Position numbers and translations under genes: made by a program. A stretch of 64,000 nucleotides of DNA, from positions 496,001 through 560,000 of the forward strand of contig JAFKAC010000014.1 in the NCBI GenBank assembly GCA_025766275.1, given 5' to 3'. Shown piece by piece: positions 23,482-34,223 of the stretch (its first letter is position 1; each line of letters opens with the position of its first letter). Origin of the DNA: Lactarius indigo (taxonomy: Eukaryota; Basidiomycota; Agaricomycetes; Russulales; Russulaceae). The notes beneath the pieces were generated by a model. That model saw nothing but the letters and a program-made list of their open reading frames with translations. It searched no databases and had not been told where the DNA came from.

Positions 23482-24205
23482 ATGTACCCCGGGCCAAGGA
23501 TTTCGAGTCCCGCTGTACTCGCATCCCTCGTTCTCCTCGCCGCCATTGACTTCGTCCGAGTCGCCGCCAAGATCATGGCCCTAGACTGCAACTCGTTCTT
23601 GAATTGGATACAATCTCGCCTTTTGTCTCCGTGTGCGACTTTTATGATGGATTGACGGTCAACACCCAGTCGTCCAACTCTTGTGGCTAAAGTCGCTAGC
23701 GACCTGTAACGATACTGGTGAGTACCCTTTCTCTTATGTGTGCCGTTCCTTCGTGTTCTCAACCGCCGCCAGTGTTTACCCTCCAACCCACTGCAGCCAG
23801 GGAATTCGTATGTGCCAGTGGTATCTAACAGCCTCAGCTCCGACGAGCGTCTACCACCCCCCTCCAACCCGGTTATTTCTGTTCCACCTCCGGGAGTCGG
23901 TCGAATACTGGCACAATCGCGGGTAGTATTGACGATGGCATCGTGGCTCTCTCGGCCATCGGCGCCCTCTTATTCTACTTCCTACGGAAGCAACAGTGCT
24001 CGCAGGTGCCGTCTGCCGTGGTAGACGGTGTGACGCCGCCTATGAGTCAACAACGCCTAATGCTGCCCAAGAAGCCCGTGGTGCTGATCAAGCTCTACGT
24101 GCGTTTGTTCACCCACGTGTCTACGTTGTTCTGTGTGCACTCATATTTCTTTGTTGCAAGACCCAAACGATCCAAGAACATTCCCGGAGTACTAGAGGAT
24201 GTCCT
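23482..24205 (+). pseudogene. T-B: family T pseudogene with internal deletions
   Basis: The signal-peptide exon survives (MYPGPRISSPAVLASLVLLA). The second exon is shortened by about 25 bp, so SLGQSPC is scrambled. The third exon starts normally with VFTLQP-like sequence, then breaks at about 23860. It jumps straight into the stalk and membrane-helix exon (NTGTIAG-like, then LSAIGALLFYFLRKQQ in another frame), so the CxC, CxxC and WNA exons are missing. The tail exon is also present (DPNDPRTFP-like, 24163-24205) but breaks into spacer sequence. Reading frames of the surviving pieces do not agree. Introns are still recognisable and close to those of T-C, so the loss is fairly recent. Confidence 0.85.
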
Positions 24206-25366
24206 GAGTTGGTCAGATTGTGAAGAATCGTCACCTACATCTGGTGGATCATATCACCTAATCAAAAATGCGGGCAGAACATCGAGTCTCGCTTACGTCA
24301 TCACATTATTGTAGTTCTTACTGTAGCCGCGGACGGGATGCGGGCATCGTACGTACCCCATTCCTTACGCCACTGACATAGTGCGACAGCACCCGGGCTC
24401 GGCTATCGCGTGTTCGAGGACATACAGGCGCGCAGTTCAAGGGGTAACAAGTGAGGGTCATTAGACACTGGATCCAAGGCCATTCAAGTTGTAGACGGCA
24501 AACAGTGCAAATCGCTTGGTGACCACAGTCCAGATACTGGAGCCCGGGATGGATGGTGTGTCTGTGAGATTTGTATTGACTCCTGAACTAAAACTTGAAG
24601 ACTGCTCAGACGTTGTCGTGTCAGCATTGACTCGACTCTCCACGATCTCCTTCCACTGATGCGGCCAAGGGTGCCAGGTTTCGCTGTGTTCACCTCCCTT
24701 ATTCTCCTCGCCGCGTGGGAAGAAACACCTGCACAGGGGTAATAGCCTCTTACGGATCATCGAGTCGAGAAGGAAACTATTGTGACGGTTGCATCAAGAG
24801 ACGAGCGATGGGCACTGCACTTCACAACTTCGAATACAATACAGCGAACAACCAGGTAGTTGCGCAAATAGGCAAACCCTGTGTTATACCAGACTGAAGG
24901 GAGAGGTTGATTGTCGGACCCCCTGGCAATTACAGTATAGGACAGTAAATAACTTGAATGTACTGGCAAAATATTTTGGTTCGTGCTAGTATGAGAGTAT
25001 GTCGACCCAAGGGGGAGACGTAGACGACGAAGAGTGGGGTGAGGTGAGATAAGTACAAAATCGGTTGGGGGTAAGGCGTGGGAACGTAGAAATAGAACCG
25101 GCGCGGGTGTGATGGATGTACAGGTCGGTGTTCACACAGGATATCAGACGGAGCTCGACACGAAAGGCTTCGAGAACAGAAAAGGAGATGGATAGATGAT
25201 TCCGTGATTCATAAAACATAAAGGTCCGCCTGTGATCCACTTCGTGCTATCATAGCCCAGCGCAGTCCTCAGCCTTCGATATCTCAGCCCTTTTCAGTCA
25301 CAACGACATGGTACCATTGATCCTCAACTCTTTCCCCCCTACTTCCCTCAGTAGCCAAGCCTGAGG
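24206..25366. repeat. T-array spacer repeat between T-B and T-C
   Basis: Successive blocks recur in other spacers in the same order. 24211-24275 (gtgaagaatcg.cacctacatctgg) matches 27218-27272 and 30448-30500. 24400-24510 (ggacactggat...ttcaagttgt.gacgg) matches 28262-28360, 30660-30790 and 35010-35110. 24787-24960 (tgcatcaagagacga, then ggcaattacagtata) matches 23150-23330 and 27700-27870. A gene relic lies inside at 24651-24738. Confidence 0.75.
24651..24738 (+). pseudogene. Family T relic: signal-peptide exon only
   Basis: From the ATG at 24659 the sequence keeps the T signal-peptide pattern (a Pro/Arg start, then VFTSLILLAAW) and then ends abruptly in gtgggaagaaacacctgcac, with no ectodomain. 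The relic at 27590-27690 has the same break, so both come from one deleted copy that was later duplicated. Confidence 0.7.
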
Positions 25367-26760
25367 ATGCCGACTCTCGCTGTGCTCATCTCCCTCGTTG
25401 TCCTAGCCGCCAGTGGTCTCGTTGTTGCTCAGATCATGGGCCCAGACTGCAACTCGACCTTGAATTGGGTACAACCTCTCCTTTTTGTCTCTCTGTGTGA
25501 CTCTTATGATGGGTTGACGGCCGACACCCAGTCATTCAACTCTCTTGGCCAAAGTCCGTGTATCGTCGCAGCGTATATGCTGGCAACCTGTAATGATAGC
25601 GGTGAGTACCCTCTCTCTTGCGTATGCTGTTCCTTCGTGTTCTCAACCTCCAGCAGTGTTTGTCCTTCAACCGCTGCGGCCAGGGAACTCGTACTTTGTA
25701 CCAGTGGCATCTGACAGCCCCGACTTCAACGAGTGTCTGTGCACCGTCGTCGCGTACAATCTCCTCAGTGTCTGCGACGCATGCCAAGGAGAGAATTGGA
25801 GAGCGTACGTCTGCGTCCTTCTGCATCCACTCTATTCCCACTGACTTATCAGTAATTCAGCTGGTCCAATTACTCGTCTAACTGCGTGGATATTGACCCA
25901 GCCCCCTTATCGTGAGTTGACCGTCGCGGGCGATTCGCTTTACGCTTGGTTCTTGGGCATTGGCTTACAGTTTTTGTCCCATGCAGGTTTCCCAACCTCG
26001 TACCTTTAGGAACAAGTGTACCACAGTGGGCCGTCATCGATCACACCGTTCGTTACCCCGTTCGTACCTTCCCAAAACCAAGCTTAGCAGGTGCCCTCTC
26101 TTTCCGCAGCTCGAGGACAATTGGAATGCCACCAAGGAAATAAATGATGGTACGCATTCCCACCTTCTTCCCTTATTTTTTCTCTCCATCTGACCAACTG
26201 CCCCATCCGTGGTTCCTCTCCTCAGAGTTCCCCGATATAGAGCCGGGTTTTTTTCCCGAAAACGGAACTACCAGTCCTGACCCCAGCACCATACCATTCG
26301 ATGATTTCTCTTCCCGGTCGAACACTGGCACAATCGCGGGTAGCGTCGCGGGTGGCGTCGCGGCCCTCGCAGCCATCGGGGCCTTATTCTACTTCCTACG
26401 GAAGCGACGGCGCTCGCAGGTGCCGTCCGCTGTGCCAGTGGTCGATGGTGTGATGCCGCTTATGAGCCAGGAACACCCACCGAAGTCGGGGGACGAGACG
26501 CACGCACCCAATAAGCCCGTGGCGCCAATGAAGCTCTACTATGTGCGTTTGTTCACCCAACGTGTCCACGTTGTTCTATGTGCACTCATAATCCTTTGTT
26601 GTAGGACCCGAACGATCCGAGGACGTTCCCAGACTACCAGAGGATGTCGGCGTCTGCACAAGACGTGCACGGCCCCGTCGCACCAAAAGACTGGAGCTCA
26701 ATCGGGACCAAAGTGCAGGTTGGGCTTACACCGGGTTACCATGGCCTGCCAACCGTCTGA
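25367..26760 (+). CDS. T-C: eight-cysteine single-pass membrane protein
   Basis: The signal peptide is MPTLAVLISLVVLAASGLVV followed by AQ. The usual upstream ATG of the family is mutated here, so translation starts at the second family Met (25367). Exons in order: MGPDCNSTLNW, SFNSLGQSPCIVAAYMLATC, VLQPLRPGNSYFVPVA, CLCTVVAYNLLSVCDACQG, WSNYSSNCVDIDPAPLS, FPNLVPLGTSVPQWAVIDHT, LEDNWNATKEINDG, stalk, GTIAGSVAGGVAALAAIGAL and FYFLRKRRR, and a tail DPNDPRTFPDYQ ending GYHGLPTV at 26758-26760. All eight cysteines and all junction phases are kept. Intron 1 has no stop and stays in frame, so its retention would add about 20 residues. Predicted topology is outside-N, inside-C. No catalytic motif is seen. 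Confidence 0.85.
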
Positions 26761-28614
26761 TTCGTTGTTCGTCCATTCCATAGGAAAGGAGGGGGCACAA
26801 CCTTCGTTTTCCGGACATGACGCGATCGCTTTTTTTTTTTTTTTTCCTCTTTCTTTTTATCGGACACTCCCTGTTAGGACTTGGAATACGAGAGACCAGA
26901 TCACGGAAAGGCATTGGCAGCCCGCATCGTGGATTTGTGCTAACGTGGCTACCTCATGCCATGGCATCTTATCTTGACGTGCAAAGACAAAGAAGCGCGA
27001 TCGTCTTTGAGATCATGGATGCTGTTCACTTCGTGCTAGCCACTGGCAAATTGTGCACAAAGTGAAGCCACGGACTGGGTCGTGGGCCATTGCATAACGT
27101 CTGGGTTGGTCAGAGCCAGGGAGGAGACCACTGACCCCAGCTTGGTCTTGAGCTTGGACGTTGGATCATGTTGAACACCCATTGCCAACCAACCGTGACC
27201 AGGGGTTGTGAGTGGGTCGGATTGTGAAGAATCGGCACCTACATCTGGTGAATTCATATCACCTAATCGCTGGTGGTACTGCATATCTGACTGCATGTTT
27301 GGACACATTGTGTGTGTTCATACGTCCGTGCAACGTTCATGAGTGGCAGAATATCGAGTCTCGCTTATGTCATTACGTTACTGTAGTTCTTACTGCAGCC
27401 GCGGACGGGATGCGGACATGGTACGCCCTTACGCCACTGGCATAGTGCGACAGCACAGACATCGTTGCATCAATATTGACTCGACCAAGGACTCGACCCT
27501 CTGCGATCTCTTAGAGCCCTTTCTTCATTCATGACAACACAGCCCTTGGTGCCGTCGGGCCACATCCCTTTCCCCCCTGGGACCCCTCCGAGTCCTTCCA
27601 CCGATGTAGCCAAAGCTGCTAGTCTCGTTGTGCTCACCTCCCTCGTTCTCCGAGTCCTCGTGGCCAGGTGGGAAGAAACACCTGCACAGTGAGTGGTCTG
27701 GTTACATCAAGAGACGAACGGGGGACATTTCACGACTTGAAATACAAATACGGTAGACAACCAGATAGTTACGCAAATGAGCAGATCTTGTGTCGTATCA
27801 GCCTGAGACCGCGTGGAGGGGATGAAACTCCGCTCTTGTCGGACCCTCTGGCAATTACTGTATAGTATGTTAGGTGCTTCATGCCGTGATACCTGTACTG
27901 TACTCGACATGCGGCGGCCGCAAAGACAGGGAAGCATGATCGTCGTTAGGCTCATAAATATTTGTATGTGGATCCACTTCGTGTTATTATAGCCGCTGGC
28001 GAATCGTGCACTGGCAGACCATTGTGGCTCGGAGGCGTGGGACCATGGACTGGGTAGCGGGCCACTACAGAGCTGTTCGAGTTGTGTAGGGCCAAGGAGT
28101 AGTGGAGATCACTGCCAGCTTTGGCTTTATATCGTTATCGCAACAATGTGCTGGCTACAGCATCGCGGCATCCAGCAGAATTTCGCTTACGTTATTGACG
28201 GTATGGCAGACCAGATGCGGAAATGGCAACTTCACAAGTTACGACAGTCGTAACACTCACGCTCAACTAGCTCATGCTCGCGGACAGATTGGCGCTGTTC
28301 CAGGGAGAACAAGTGGACACTGGATTCTAGGTCATCCAAGTTACGGACGAGAAATAGTGCAGAACTGTACATTCTTTGACACTACACATGCCAATCAATT
28401 CATCGCCACCAATTGAAGGACGCACCACAGTACAGATACCGTAGCTAGGGATGGTCATGATGTGCCTACCACTGACAGCGTACAGTATTTGTATCAGTCA
28501 CTGATCTATTTTACTGTTCCAAAGTCACTGCTCAGACGTCAACATGTCAAGCCTTTTTTCAGTCACCATAACATGGCCCCGTTGACTCTCAATCTTTCTC
28601 CCCCACCTCCCCCG
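26761..28614. repeat. T-array spacer between T-C and T-D, containing a gene relic
   Basis: The spacer starts with a long T run and T-rich tract (26827-26860), then the block atacgagagaccagatcac (26886 on), agacaaagaagc, and ccactggcaaat with the ggactgggtcgtgggccat stretch (to about 27110). Each recurs after T-D, T-E and T-F. A second round of the same blocks follows the relic (27880-28360), so this spacer is about two spacers long, which fits loss of one gene copy between T-C and T-D. Confidence 0.75.
27590..27690 (+). pseudogene. Family T relic: signal-peptide exon only (second)
   Basis: The start codon is followed by a stop (gatgtagcc), and the reading GCTAGTCTCGTTGTGCTCAC keeps the signal-peptide exon pattern. 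It breaks into gtgggaagaaacacctgcac at the same point as the relic at 24651. It sits where a full copy would be expected from array spacing. Confidence 0.7.
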
Positions 28615-29991
28615 ATGCAGCCCAGGACGCCAAGTCTTGCTATTCTCACCTCCCTCCTTCTCCTCACCGCTAGTGACTTCGCAGTTGCTCAGATCAACGC
28701 CCCAAACTGCAGCTTGTCCGAGTCTTGGGTCTGGGTACAGCCTCGCCTTTTGTCTCTGCGTGCGGCTTTTATGATGGATTGACGGTCTACGCATAGATGT
28801 TCAACTCTCTCGGCCAAGATGTGTGTACGGTCGCAGCGTATATGATGGGAACGTGTAATAATGGCTGTGGGTACTCTTTCTCTTGCGTGTGCTATTCCTT
28901 CATCTTATCAACCGCCACCAGGGTATACCATCGAGGCGCTGGGGCCAGGGAACTGGTATACAGTATCCGTGTCTAACGGCGTCGCCGTCTGCCAGTGCAA
29001 TATGGTTGTATACAATCTCCTCAGTGCTTGCGGTGCGTGCCAGGGAGGGGATTGGACAACGTACGTCTGCCTCTTGCGTCAACTCTCTTCACACTGGATT
29101 ACCAGAAATACAGCTGGCTCGATTACTCGTACGACTGTATACCCCCCTTGATGTGAGTTGACCCTCGCGGAAGATTTGCTTTGTGTGTGGGTCTTGCGCA
29201 TTGACTTCCAGTCTTTTCGCATGCAGGTTCCCGAACCCCGTACCTTCAGGAACCAGTGTACCACAGTGGGCTCTCGTGGACAACACCGTTCGTTTTCCTG
29301 TTCGCACCTTCCGAAACCCGGCTTAACAAATTCCCCCTTCTTTCGCAGTTCCAAGGCAATTGGTACCCCAACACGTCATTCGCAGTCGATAGTATGCAAT
29401 TAAACCTTCCTCCCTTACTGCTCTCCATCTGACCGACTGTACCATCCGCGTGTCCTCTCCTCAGTCAACTCTGAGATGGGACCGGGTTCGTTGATCGGCA
29501 TCCCTACCTTCGGCACCTCATCCGGGAATGGGAAAAACACTGCTGTGATCGCAGGTAGCGTCGCCGGCGGTGGCGTGGTCCTCGTAGTCATCGGGGCCCT
29601 CTTATTCTACTTTCTGTGGAAGCGACAGCACTCGCAGGCGCCGTCCGCTGCGACGGCAGCAGATGACGGCGAAACACCGCCCCTGAGCGAGGAACACCCG
29701 CCACTGTCGAGGGACGAGGCGTACGTGCCCAAGACGCCCGTGGCGCCGATGCGGTTCTACGTGTGTTTATTCACTCAGCAAATTTTCGTTGTTCTGAGGC
29801 AGCGTACTTATAATCCTTTGTTGCAGGACCCGAACGATCCAAGCACCTTTCCCAAGTACCAGAGGGTGCCGACCTCCACACAAGACGTGCACGTCCCCGT
29901 CTCGTCGAAAGACAGAGGCCCAAACGGGAGCAGGCCCAGAAAAGTGCAGGCCACGTTTACGCCAGGCTACCACGGCCTTCCTATCGTCTGA
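28615..29991 (+). CDS. T-D: eight-cysteine single-pass membrane protein
   Basis: The signal peptide starts MQPRTPSLAILTSLLLL and ends DFAVAQ. Exons: NAPNCSLSESWVW, FNSLGQDVCTVAAYMMGTC, YTIEALGPGNWYTVSVSNG, CQCNMVVYNLLSACGACQGG, WLDYSYDCIPPL, FPNPVPSGTSVPQWALVDNT, FQGNWYPNTSFAVDS, a short stalk (only about 25 residues), IAGSVAGGGVVLVVIGALLF with YFLWKRQ, and a tail DPNDPSTFPKYQRVP ending YHGLPIV. All eight cysteines are present. An in-frame ATG at 28573 would add 14 residues (MAPLTLN, then a Pro run). The matching upstream ATG is out of frame in T-F, so 28615 is preferred. The exon-2 donor is gtgggt instead of gtgagt. Confidence 0.85.
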
Positions 29992-31011
29992 TCTGTTGCT
30001 CGTCGTCCATTCCCTAGGAAGGGGGAGGACCCAGCTTTCTTTCTCCCGACATGATACAATCGGGGGTTTTTTCTTTTCCCTTCCTTTTTATTATTATCGC
30101 ACACTCTCTGTCAGGGCTTGAAATACGAGAAACCAGTTCATGGAAAAGCACCGACAACCCGCATTACGGATTTGTGCTGACGTGGCTGTCATATGTTGTG
30201 ATAAGCTATTTGGAGTAACTTACTCGACACGCAAAGACAAAGAGACGCGATCGTCGTTGGGCTCATGAAAATCTCAGATCCATTCCTCTCGTACCAGCCA
30301 CTGGCGAATTATGCAGAGCGTGAATCCACGGACTGGGTAGTGAACCATTGCAGAGAGTTCGGGTTGGTTAGGACCGAAATGACCCCAGCTCTGGTCTTGA
30401 GCTTGAACGTTGAACACCCTTTGCCAACCAACCATGACCGTGGGTCAGATTGCAAAGAATTGGCATCTACATCTGGTGAATCGTATCACCTAATCAAAAA
30501 ATGTGGTGGTTCTGTACAGCCAAGTGCATATTTGGACACCAGCCCCGGGCCATGGTCAGACAGGGATGCTTGAATCTCGCTTACGTTATGACGTTAGCCC
30601 TTAGCAGACCGGATGCGGAAATGGCAACTTACGCCCTTACGTCGCTGCCATTCGTACCGAATCGTACGACAGCACCTAGACTCGGCTAGCTCGCGCTCGC
30701 GGACAGATAGGCGCGCTGTTCAAGGGGCAACATATGAGGCCTAGCAGACACCGGATTCCAAGTCATTCAAGTTGTGGACGGCAAGGAGCGCAAAGGCTGT
30801 TTAAAAGAATGTATATTTTGACCCCACAAGCCAATCAGTTTACCGCTACCAAGGACGACCGCGGTTCAGATACTGGAGCTCGAGATGGGGCGCATGTGTA
30901 ATTTGCATTCACCCCTGAGCTATTTATTGTTCTAAAGACTCCTTTTTTCGTTCACGACGGCATGGCCCTGAGTACCGTCGAGCCTCAACCCTTTCCCTCT
31001 TCCTTCCACTG
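29992..31011. repeat. T-array spacer between T-D and T-E
   Basis: This holds one full round of the spacer blocks in the usual order: T-rich tract (30064-30090), tacgagaaaccagttcatgg, cgcaaagacaaagagacgc, ccactggcgaattatgcag, gaattggcatctacatctgg, and the ggacggcaaggagcgc block to about 30800. No gene is supported. Confidence 0.75.
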
Positions 31012-32303
31012 ATGCAGCCAAGGGTTCAAGGTCTCGCTGTGCTCACTTCCCTCGTTCTCCTCGCCGCCAGTGACCTTGTCGCTGCTCAGATCCGTGCCCC
31101 GGACTGTAATGCGTCCTGGAAGTGGGTACGGCCCACGCTTTTTGTCTCCGTGGGCGGCTTCTATGATGGATTGACGGTTGACACCTAGTCCTTCAATTCA
31201 CTTGGCCAAAATGCGTGTACGATCGCAGCATTTCTGATGTCGACATGTAACGGAGGCGGTGAGTACCCCATTCTTTTCTCTTGCATGTCCCGCCTCCCGT
31301 GTTCTCAACTGCTGCCAGCATTCACCATAAATGCTCTCCAGCCAGGGTACTCGTATGTGGGTCCTAGCAGTGATGTCGAAGACGCAAACCCTTGCAAGTG
31401 CAACACAGTCACGTACAACCTCATAAGTGCCTGCGACGGGTGCCAGGGATCGATGTGGACAACGTATGTCCGTCCTCCTTCTGCGTCTACTCTCTTCATT
31501 TGTCTTATTCGCAATTCAGCTGGTCCGAATACTCGTTCAACTGCAAAACTACATTACCCCCCTCGGTGTGAGTCGATTGCTTGCGTCTTGTGCATTGACA
31601 TATGTGTTTTCACGATAAGATTCCCCAATCCCGTACCTTTAGGAACACGTGTACCACAGTGGGCTCTCGTGGACAACACCGTTTGTTTCCCCATTCGCCC
31701 CTTCTCAAACCAGCTTAGCAGGTGCACCTTCTTCCGCAGTTCGAGGACTTCTGGAATGCCAGCAAGGCGTACATAGCTGGTAGTACGCAATGAAACCTTC
31801 CTCCCTTATTGCTCTCCATCTGACCGACTGTCCTCTCAGTCACGCCTGAGCTAGGGCCGGGTTCGTTGATCAGCGCCTCCACCTCCGGAAGTGTAAGTCC
31901 TACCTCCAGCGCCTCCCACTCCAGAACTTCCTCCTCTTCCTCGTCATCCGGGAGTGGGCCGAACATTGCCGCTATCGCGGGTGGTGTCGCAGGAGGCGTC
32001 GCGGCCCTCGTGGCCATCGGCGTCCTCTTATTCTACCTCCTGCGGAGACGGCGCTCGCAAGTGGCGTCCGCTGCGGTAGACGGCGCATCTGGAGATAAGA
32101 CGTCCATGCCTGGGACGCCGATGAAGTTCTACGTGCGTTTATTCATCTAAGTTACGTTCTGTGTGCACCTATATCCATTGTTGCAGGACCCGAACGATCC
32201 GAGCACCTTCCCCGAGTTTCAGAGGTTGCCGTACGATGAGAACGCACCCGCCAACGCGCAGGACACACGCCCGCAGGGCTACCACGGCCTGCCTACTGTC
32301 TGA
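31012..32303 (+). CDS. T-E: eight-cysteine single-pass membrane protein
   Basis: The signal peptide starts MQPRVQGLAVLTSLVLLAAS and ends VAAQ. Exons: RAPDCNASWKW, SFNSLGQNACTIAAFLMSTC, FTINALQPGYSYVGPSSD, CKCNTVTYNLISACDGCQGS, WSEYSFNCKTTLPPSV, FPNPVPLGTRVPQWALVDNT, FEDFWNASKAYIAGS, a Ser-rich stalk (SSSSSSGS), IAAIAGGVAGGVAALVAIGV with LLFYLLRRRRS, and a tail DPNDPSTFPEFQRLP ending YHGLPTV. The intron before FPNPVP uses an AAG rather than CAG acceptor. The cytoplasmic part between helix and tail is about 25 residues shorter than in T-C and T-G. It appears intact and is closest to T-G in the ectodomain. Confidence 0.85.
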
Positions 32304-32883
32304 TCGTCCATTCCCATGACCCGAACGAAGGGCCCTTTCATTCTCCCAACATGGGACGACCCCTATGTTTGCTTTCCCCGTTTTCTGTTTGGGGACACTT
32401 CACGATTCGGAATACGAGAGACCAGATCATGGAGAGGCGGTGACAATCCCCGCATCACGGATTTGTGCTGACGTGGCAGCACTCGATGATATCTGGGGTA
32501 CTGTATGCTCTTCATACAAAGACAAAGAAGCACGATTATATTTGAATGTGATCGATTCCGACTGCTGGTGAATTGCCAAACCAGTGTGAGGCGTTGTCCT
32601 AGGACTGGACAGTGGGCCATTGCAGAGCGTCCGAGTTGGGTAGGACCAAGGAGCATCTCTATCTATCATCAGATAGTGGTGCCACGTCGACCACGGACCA
32701 GTCTAGATATCGCAAATCAATGAGGGCTCACTATCACCGCGTAGTGCTCGTGCATCCCTGCGGCGTGCTCCGCGGACACTAGCTGAACAGCCGCTGACTT
32801 ACAGCCCTTTTTCAGTCTCAAAAACATGGCCCTGAGCTCCGTCGACCCTCAAGGCCTCAACTCTTTCCCCCCTCCTTCCCCCA
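32304..32883. repeat. T-array spacer between T-E and T-F (shortest)
   Basis: Only the first half of the spacer set is present: tacgagagaccagatcatgg (32412 on), acaaagacaaagaagcacg, and the gactggacagtgggccattgc block to about 32655. The later blocks are missing, which explains the short T-E to T-F distance. Confidence 0.7.
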
Positions 32884-34223
32884 ATGCAGCCAAGAATGCC
32901 GAGTCTCGCTGTGCTCACCTCCCTCATTGTCCTCGCTGCCAGTGACGTCGTCATTGCTCAGATCATGGGCCCGAACTGCATCTTGTCCTGGGATTGGGTA
33001 CAGCCTTGCATTTTGTCTCTTTGTGCGACCTTTACGATGGGTTGACGATCGACATGTAGATGTCCAACTCTCTTGGCCAAAGTCCGTGTATTGTCGCAGC
33101 GTATATGCTGGCAACCTGTAATGGTAGCGGTGAGTACCCTTTCTCTTGCGTGTACCGTTCCTTCGTGCTCTCAACTGCCGCCAGTGTTTACCTTCGATGG
33201 GCTGGAGCCTGGGAGCTCCTATACTATATCTGGCAGCATCGGCGACTGCCAGTGCAACGTCTTTACATACAATCTCCTCAGTGCCTGCGAGGCATGCCAG
33301 GAAGCGAGTTTGATGCCGTACGTCTGCTTCCAGCCTCCATTCTCGTCACTGGCTTATCAGCAGTTCAGCTGGCTTGAATACTCGCTCAACTGTACAGATG
33401 GACTGACCCCCTTGACGTGAGTTGACAGTCGCGGAGAATTCACTTGACGCTCGGGTCTTCAAGGCTTGGGCTTTGACTTACAGTTGTTGTCCCATGCAGG
33501 TTCCCGTACCCCGTACCCCCAGGAACACGTGTACCACAGTGGGCTCTCGTGGATAGCACCGTTCGTTACCCTGTTTGCACCTTCCCGAAACCTAGCTTAG
33601 CAGGTGCCCCTTCTCCCGCAGCTCGAGCCTGAGGACAATTGGAATGCCACCAAAGCGTACACAGTTGGTGGTACGCAATGAACACCTCCCTTATTGCTCT
33701 CCATCTAACCAACTGTCCTATCCGTGGGTCCTTTTAGAGAGCCCTGAGATAGAGCCGGATTCGTTTATCGACACCCCTACCTCCGGAAGTGACAGTCCTA
33801 TCCCCAACGACCCCCCATACGAAGATCCCTCTTCCCCTGGTAGTGGGCGGAACGCTGGCGCAATCGCGGGTAGCATTGTCAGTAGCGTCGTGGCCCTCGC
33901 GGCCATCTGTGCCCTCTTATTCTACTTCCTGCGGAAGCGACAGCGCTCGCAGGTGCCACCCGCTGCGATCGACAGTGGGACACATGTGGCGTTGATGACG
34001 TTCTACTCATTCCGCGCGTCTTCGCTGTTCTGTGTGCACTCATAATTCTCTGTTGCAGGATCCGAACGACCCGAGGACGTTCCCAGTGTACCAGAAGGTG
34101 CCAGCATCCGCACAAGACGCGCACGCCCCCGTCGCACCGAAAGACGGGAGCCCAAACGGGAAGAAGCTCGCCAAAGTGCAGGCAACACCTACGCCGGGCT
34201 ACCACGGCCTACCTACTGTGTGA
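32884..34223 (+). CDS. T-F: eight-cysteine membrane protein with a lost tail splice donor
   Basis: The signal peptide starts MQPRMPSLAVLTSLIVLAAS and ends VIAQ. Exons: MGPNCILSWDW, SNSLGQSPCIVAAYMLATC, FTFDGLEPGSSYTISGS, CQCNVFTYNLLSACEACQ, WLEYSLNCTDGLTPLT, FPYPVPPGTRVPQWALVDST, LEPEDNWNATKAYTVGG, a stalk, and the helix GAIAGSIVSSVVALAAICAL with LFYFLRKRQR. The eight ectodomain cysteines are kept. After MTFY the other copies splice at gtgcgttt or gtatgttt. Here about 16 bp including the donor are gone, so translation would run on to a stop at 34043-34045. The tail exon (DPNDPRTFPVYQ to YHGLPTV, to 34223) is still intact downstream. An upstream GT in the codons after GTH would rejoin it in frame, so the tail may be truncated or spliced from a cryptic site. 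Confidence 0.8.
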
